Assembly (NCBI GenBank): GCA_937951455.1
Contig: CALFBU010000225.1
Span: 1 to 6,146 of the forward strand
Source of the DNA: an uncultured Rhizobiaceae group bacterium
GTDB lineage: Bacteria; Pseudomonadota; Alphaproteobacteria; Rhizobiales; Rhizobiaceae
Reading direction: 5' to 3'
DNA length: 6,146 nucleotides
The position numbers and the translations under genes were made by a program. Positions 4,958 to 6,146 of the stretch are shown piece by piece (position 1 is the stretch's first letter; each line of letters starts with the position of its first letter). The notes under the pieces were generated by a model. That model was not told where the DNA came from. It saw only the letters and a program-made list of their open reading frames with translations, and did not search any database.

Positions 4958-5608
4958 CTATGCATAAGACATATCAAAAAATGCTCGCTCCAAACGAACA
5001 GCTTCTGAAAAATATTCTGCAATAACAGCACGACCGTCTTTATTGGCTGCATCATAGGCTAAATCAACTTGCCCGCGCAGGTGTTCCACCACACTTTCAA
5101 AATAGTCTCCCACGTGTAGATCAATCCATTCTGAAAAGTAAAATGGTAGATCGTCTTTGTAAGAAGCATACGGCGTCGCCCATTCGAGATAAGACCACTC
5201 AGCAACGCACAAAACAGCAACCATCGCACCATAATTTCCAGACTTGGACGCCTTGAGCATTAAGTCCTGAAAGGCTTTCGTGGGCGCTTTCAAATCGGGA
5301 TTAGCACGGTCTTGTTCCGCAACATCGAGTGCATCAAACGAACGTTGAAAATATGTATTCTCAGGCCCGGCTAACACGCCCATAAATTGCGCTAGCGGCA
5401 AACGATCCGGCAAACTGGGTGCATGGTGAATGGCACTTGCTGCCAGGCGGAAAAAATTATCGATAAACTGATAATCTTGCACCAGATAATTACGCATTTT
5501 ATCCAACGGCAAACTACCATCTGCGAGTTCTGCGCAAAACTTGTGTCGTGTTGCGTGATGCCAATCATCAAGACTGGCATCACGCAAGATTTCTGTTGGC
5601 CGTGACAT
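4958..5608 (-). CDS. tenA: TenA-family thiamine-salvage protein (aminopyrimidine aminohydrolase-like)
   Basis: All-helical, cytosolic protein of 216 residues in the TenA/THI-4 family. The family hydrolyses aminopyrimidine (or formyl/amino-HMP) released by thiamine breakdown to give hydroxymethylpyrimidine, and some members cleave thiamine. Landmarks: LADGSLPLDKMRNYLVQDYQFI with Asp45 matching the substrate-binding Asp of B. subtilis TenA, SGNYGAMVAVL, and the C-terminal LERAFFDMSYA with Glu207 matching the catalytic Glu of that enzyme. Aligned gaplessly to my memory of the B. subtilis protein, the catalytic Cys position is Ala136, with Cys134 two residues earlier and Glu137 next. It may therefore belong to the Cys-less TenA_E type. 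Its ATG shares one base with the upstream ThiY-like stop (TAATG) and has only a weak ribosome site, so translational coupling is likely. Operon placement after ThiY supports the thiamine role. Confidence 0.85.
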   Translation of the reverse strand: MSRPTEILRDASLDDWHHATRHKFCAELADGSLPLDKMRNYLVQDYQFIDNFFRLAASAIHHAPSLPDRLPLAQFMGVLAGPENTYFQRSFDALDVAEQDRANPDLKAPTKAFQDLMLKASKSGNYGAMVAVLCVAEWSYLEWATPYASYKDDLPFYFSEWIDLHVGDYFESVVEHLRGQVDLAYDAANKDGRAVIAEYFSEAVRLERAFFDMSYA

Positions 5609-6146
5609 TACTTCAGCTCAATCGCATAAGTTTCTAATGCAGGCGAATCGTCAATCAGACCAGATGATTTCATAAACTCGGCAAAACTATTATACCGATT
5701 TGTATCAAGCGCCAACGGACGTTTGGCAAAGCGTGGAAGCGTATCGCGCCATGCACGGATGTTAAGTTCATTATTCAGATCAGGGTAAGCAGCAATAAAA
5801 TCTTCCCATGCTTCGTCCGGATGGTTGGTAAGAAACAGCGTTGCTTCTTCCATCACATTAATGAATGTCTTAAAGCGCGGATCATCAACTGTATCATTCT
5901 TGGCAACCAGAATAAGCTCATCAAATACCGGCACGCCATTTTCTTCCGGATAGTACGCAACGCCAGGTTTCCCCTCAATATCCATCTGGTTAAGTTCAAA
6001 GTTGCGATAAGCGCCAATCACAGCGTCAACATTACCGCTGAATAGCGAAGGCGACAGCGCGAAGTTGACATTGATCAACTCAATATCATCCATGGAAACC
6101 CCATGCTTGCCAAGCATCGCCTTTAATAGCGCATCTTCAAAGCCAC
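5608..6146 (-). CDS. thiY: ThiY-like pyrimidine-binding ABC transporter protein, C-terminal part
   Basis: Partial gene: its start lies beyond the right edge, and 179 codons are visible on the minus strand, the first reading GFEDALLKAMLGKHGVS. This is the NMT1/THI5-like periplasmic binding domain, including INVNFALSPSLFSGNVDAVIGAYRNFELNQM, which matches the ThiY subgroup binding formyl-aminopyrimidine or HMP-type precursors. The protein would feed the ThiX/ThiZ permease and ATPase, whose genes are not in the window. The stop TAA at 5610-5608 overlaps the tenA ATG. An ATG at 6117-6115 is internal because the frame continues upstream of it. The immediate neighbourhood of tenA supports ThiY over a taurine or nitrate SsuA-like protein. 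A signal peptide should lie in the missing N-terminus. Confidence 0.85.
   Translation of the reverse strand, partial: GFEDALLKAMLGKHGVSMDDIELINVNFALSPSLFSGNVDAVIGAYRNFELNQMDIEGKPGVAYYPEENGVPVFDELILVAKNDTVDDPRFKTFINVMEEATLFLTNHPDEAWEDFIAAYPDLNNELNIRAWRDTLPRFAKRPLALDTNRYNSFAEFMKSSGLIDDSPALETYAIELK

Overview
The window looks like chromosomal core DNA from an alphaproteobacterium, probably a Hyphomicrobiales (Rhizobiales) member with a fairly low GC content for that order. The grounds are the protein styles (an alphaproteobacterial RpoH, a rhizobial-type RhlE-like helicase, ThiY/TenA), the rluD and rpoH genes being close together, and alphaproteobacterial promoter-like motifs (CTTGAC and CTATAT types). 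No mobile element, tRNA, rRNA, CRISPR array or phage gene was seen.

Layout. At the left edge, the first 22 codons of a small unidentified gene run leftwards (1-67). It is divergent from rluD (97-1122), which encodes the 23S rRNA pseudouridine synthase. A leader of nearly 300 bases with several short hairpins separates rluD from a DEAD-box RNA helicase (best start TTG 1417, stop 3126) that has a long basic disordered tail. A perfect 12-bp hairpin closes the helicase gene. Next comes rpoH (3329-4234), the heat-shock sigma factor, with its own promoter-like region, a short leader and a strong intrinsic terminator. A peroxiredoxin-like thioredoxin-fold protein follows (4377-4913). The right third is on the minus strand: the 3' part of a ThiY-like pyrimidine-binding protein (from 6146 to 5608), overlapping by one base with a TenA-family thiamine-salvage protein (5608-4958). 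A 12-bp hairpin lies between the convergent prx-like and tenA genes.

Functional themes. The left and centre hold ribosome/RNA maintenance (RluD, helicase) and stress control (RpoH, peroxiredoxin-like protein). The right holds salvage of the thiamine pyrimidine moiety: ThiY would capture the pyrimidine in the periplasm and TenA would process degraded pyrimidine to hydroxymethylpyrimidine.

No undescribed multi-gene system is evident. The most interesting untested signals are at RNA level. The rpoH leader has a six-codon minicistron whose Shine-Dalgarno is buried in a hairpin and whose stop lies one base before the rpoH ATG, which could be a heat-responsive translational switch. The helicase leader carries hairpins and two closely spaced tiny ORFs. 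TenA appears to lack the usual active-site cysteine at its aligned position. All three are inferences from reading the sequence.
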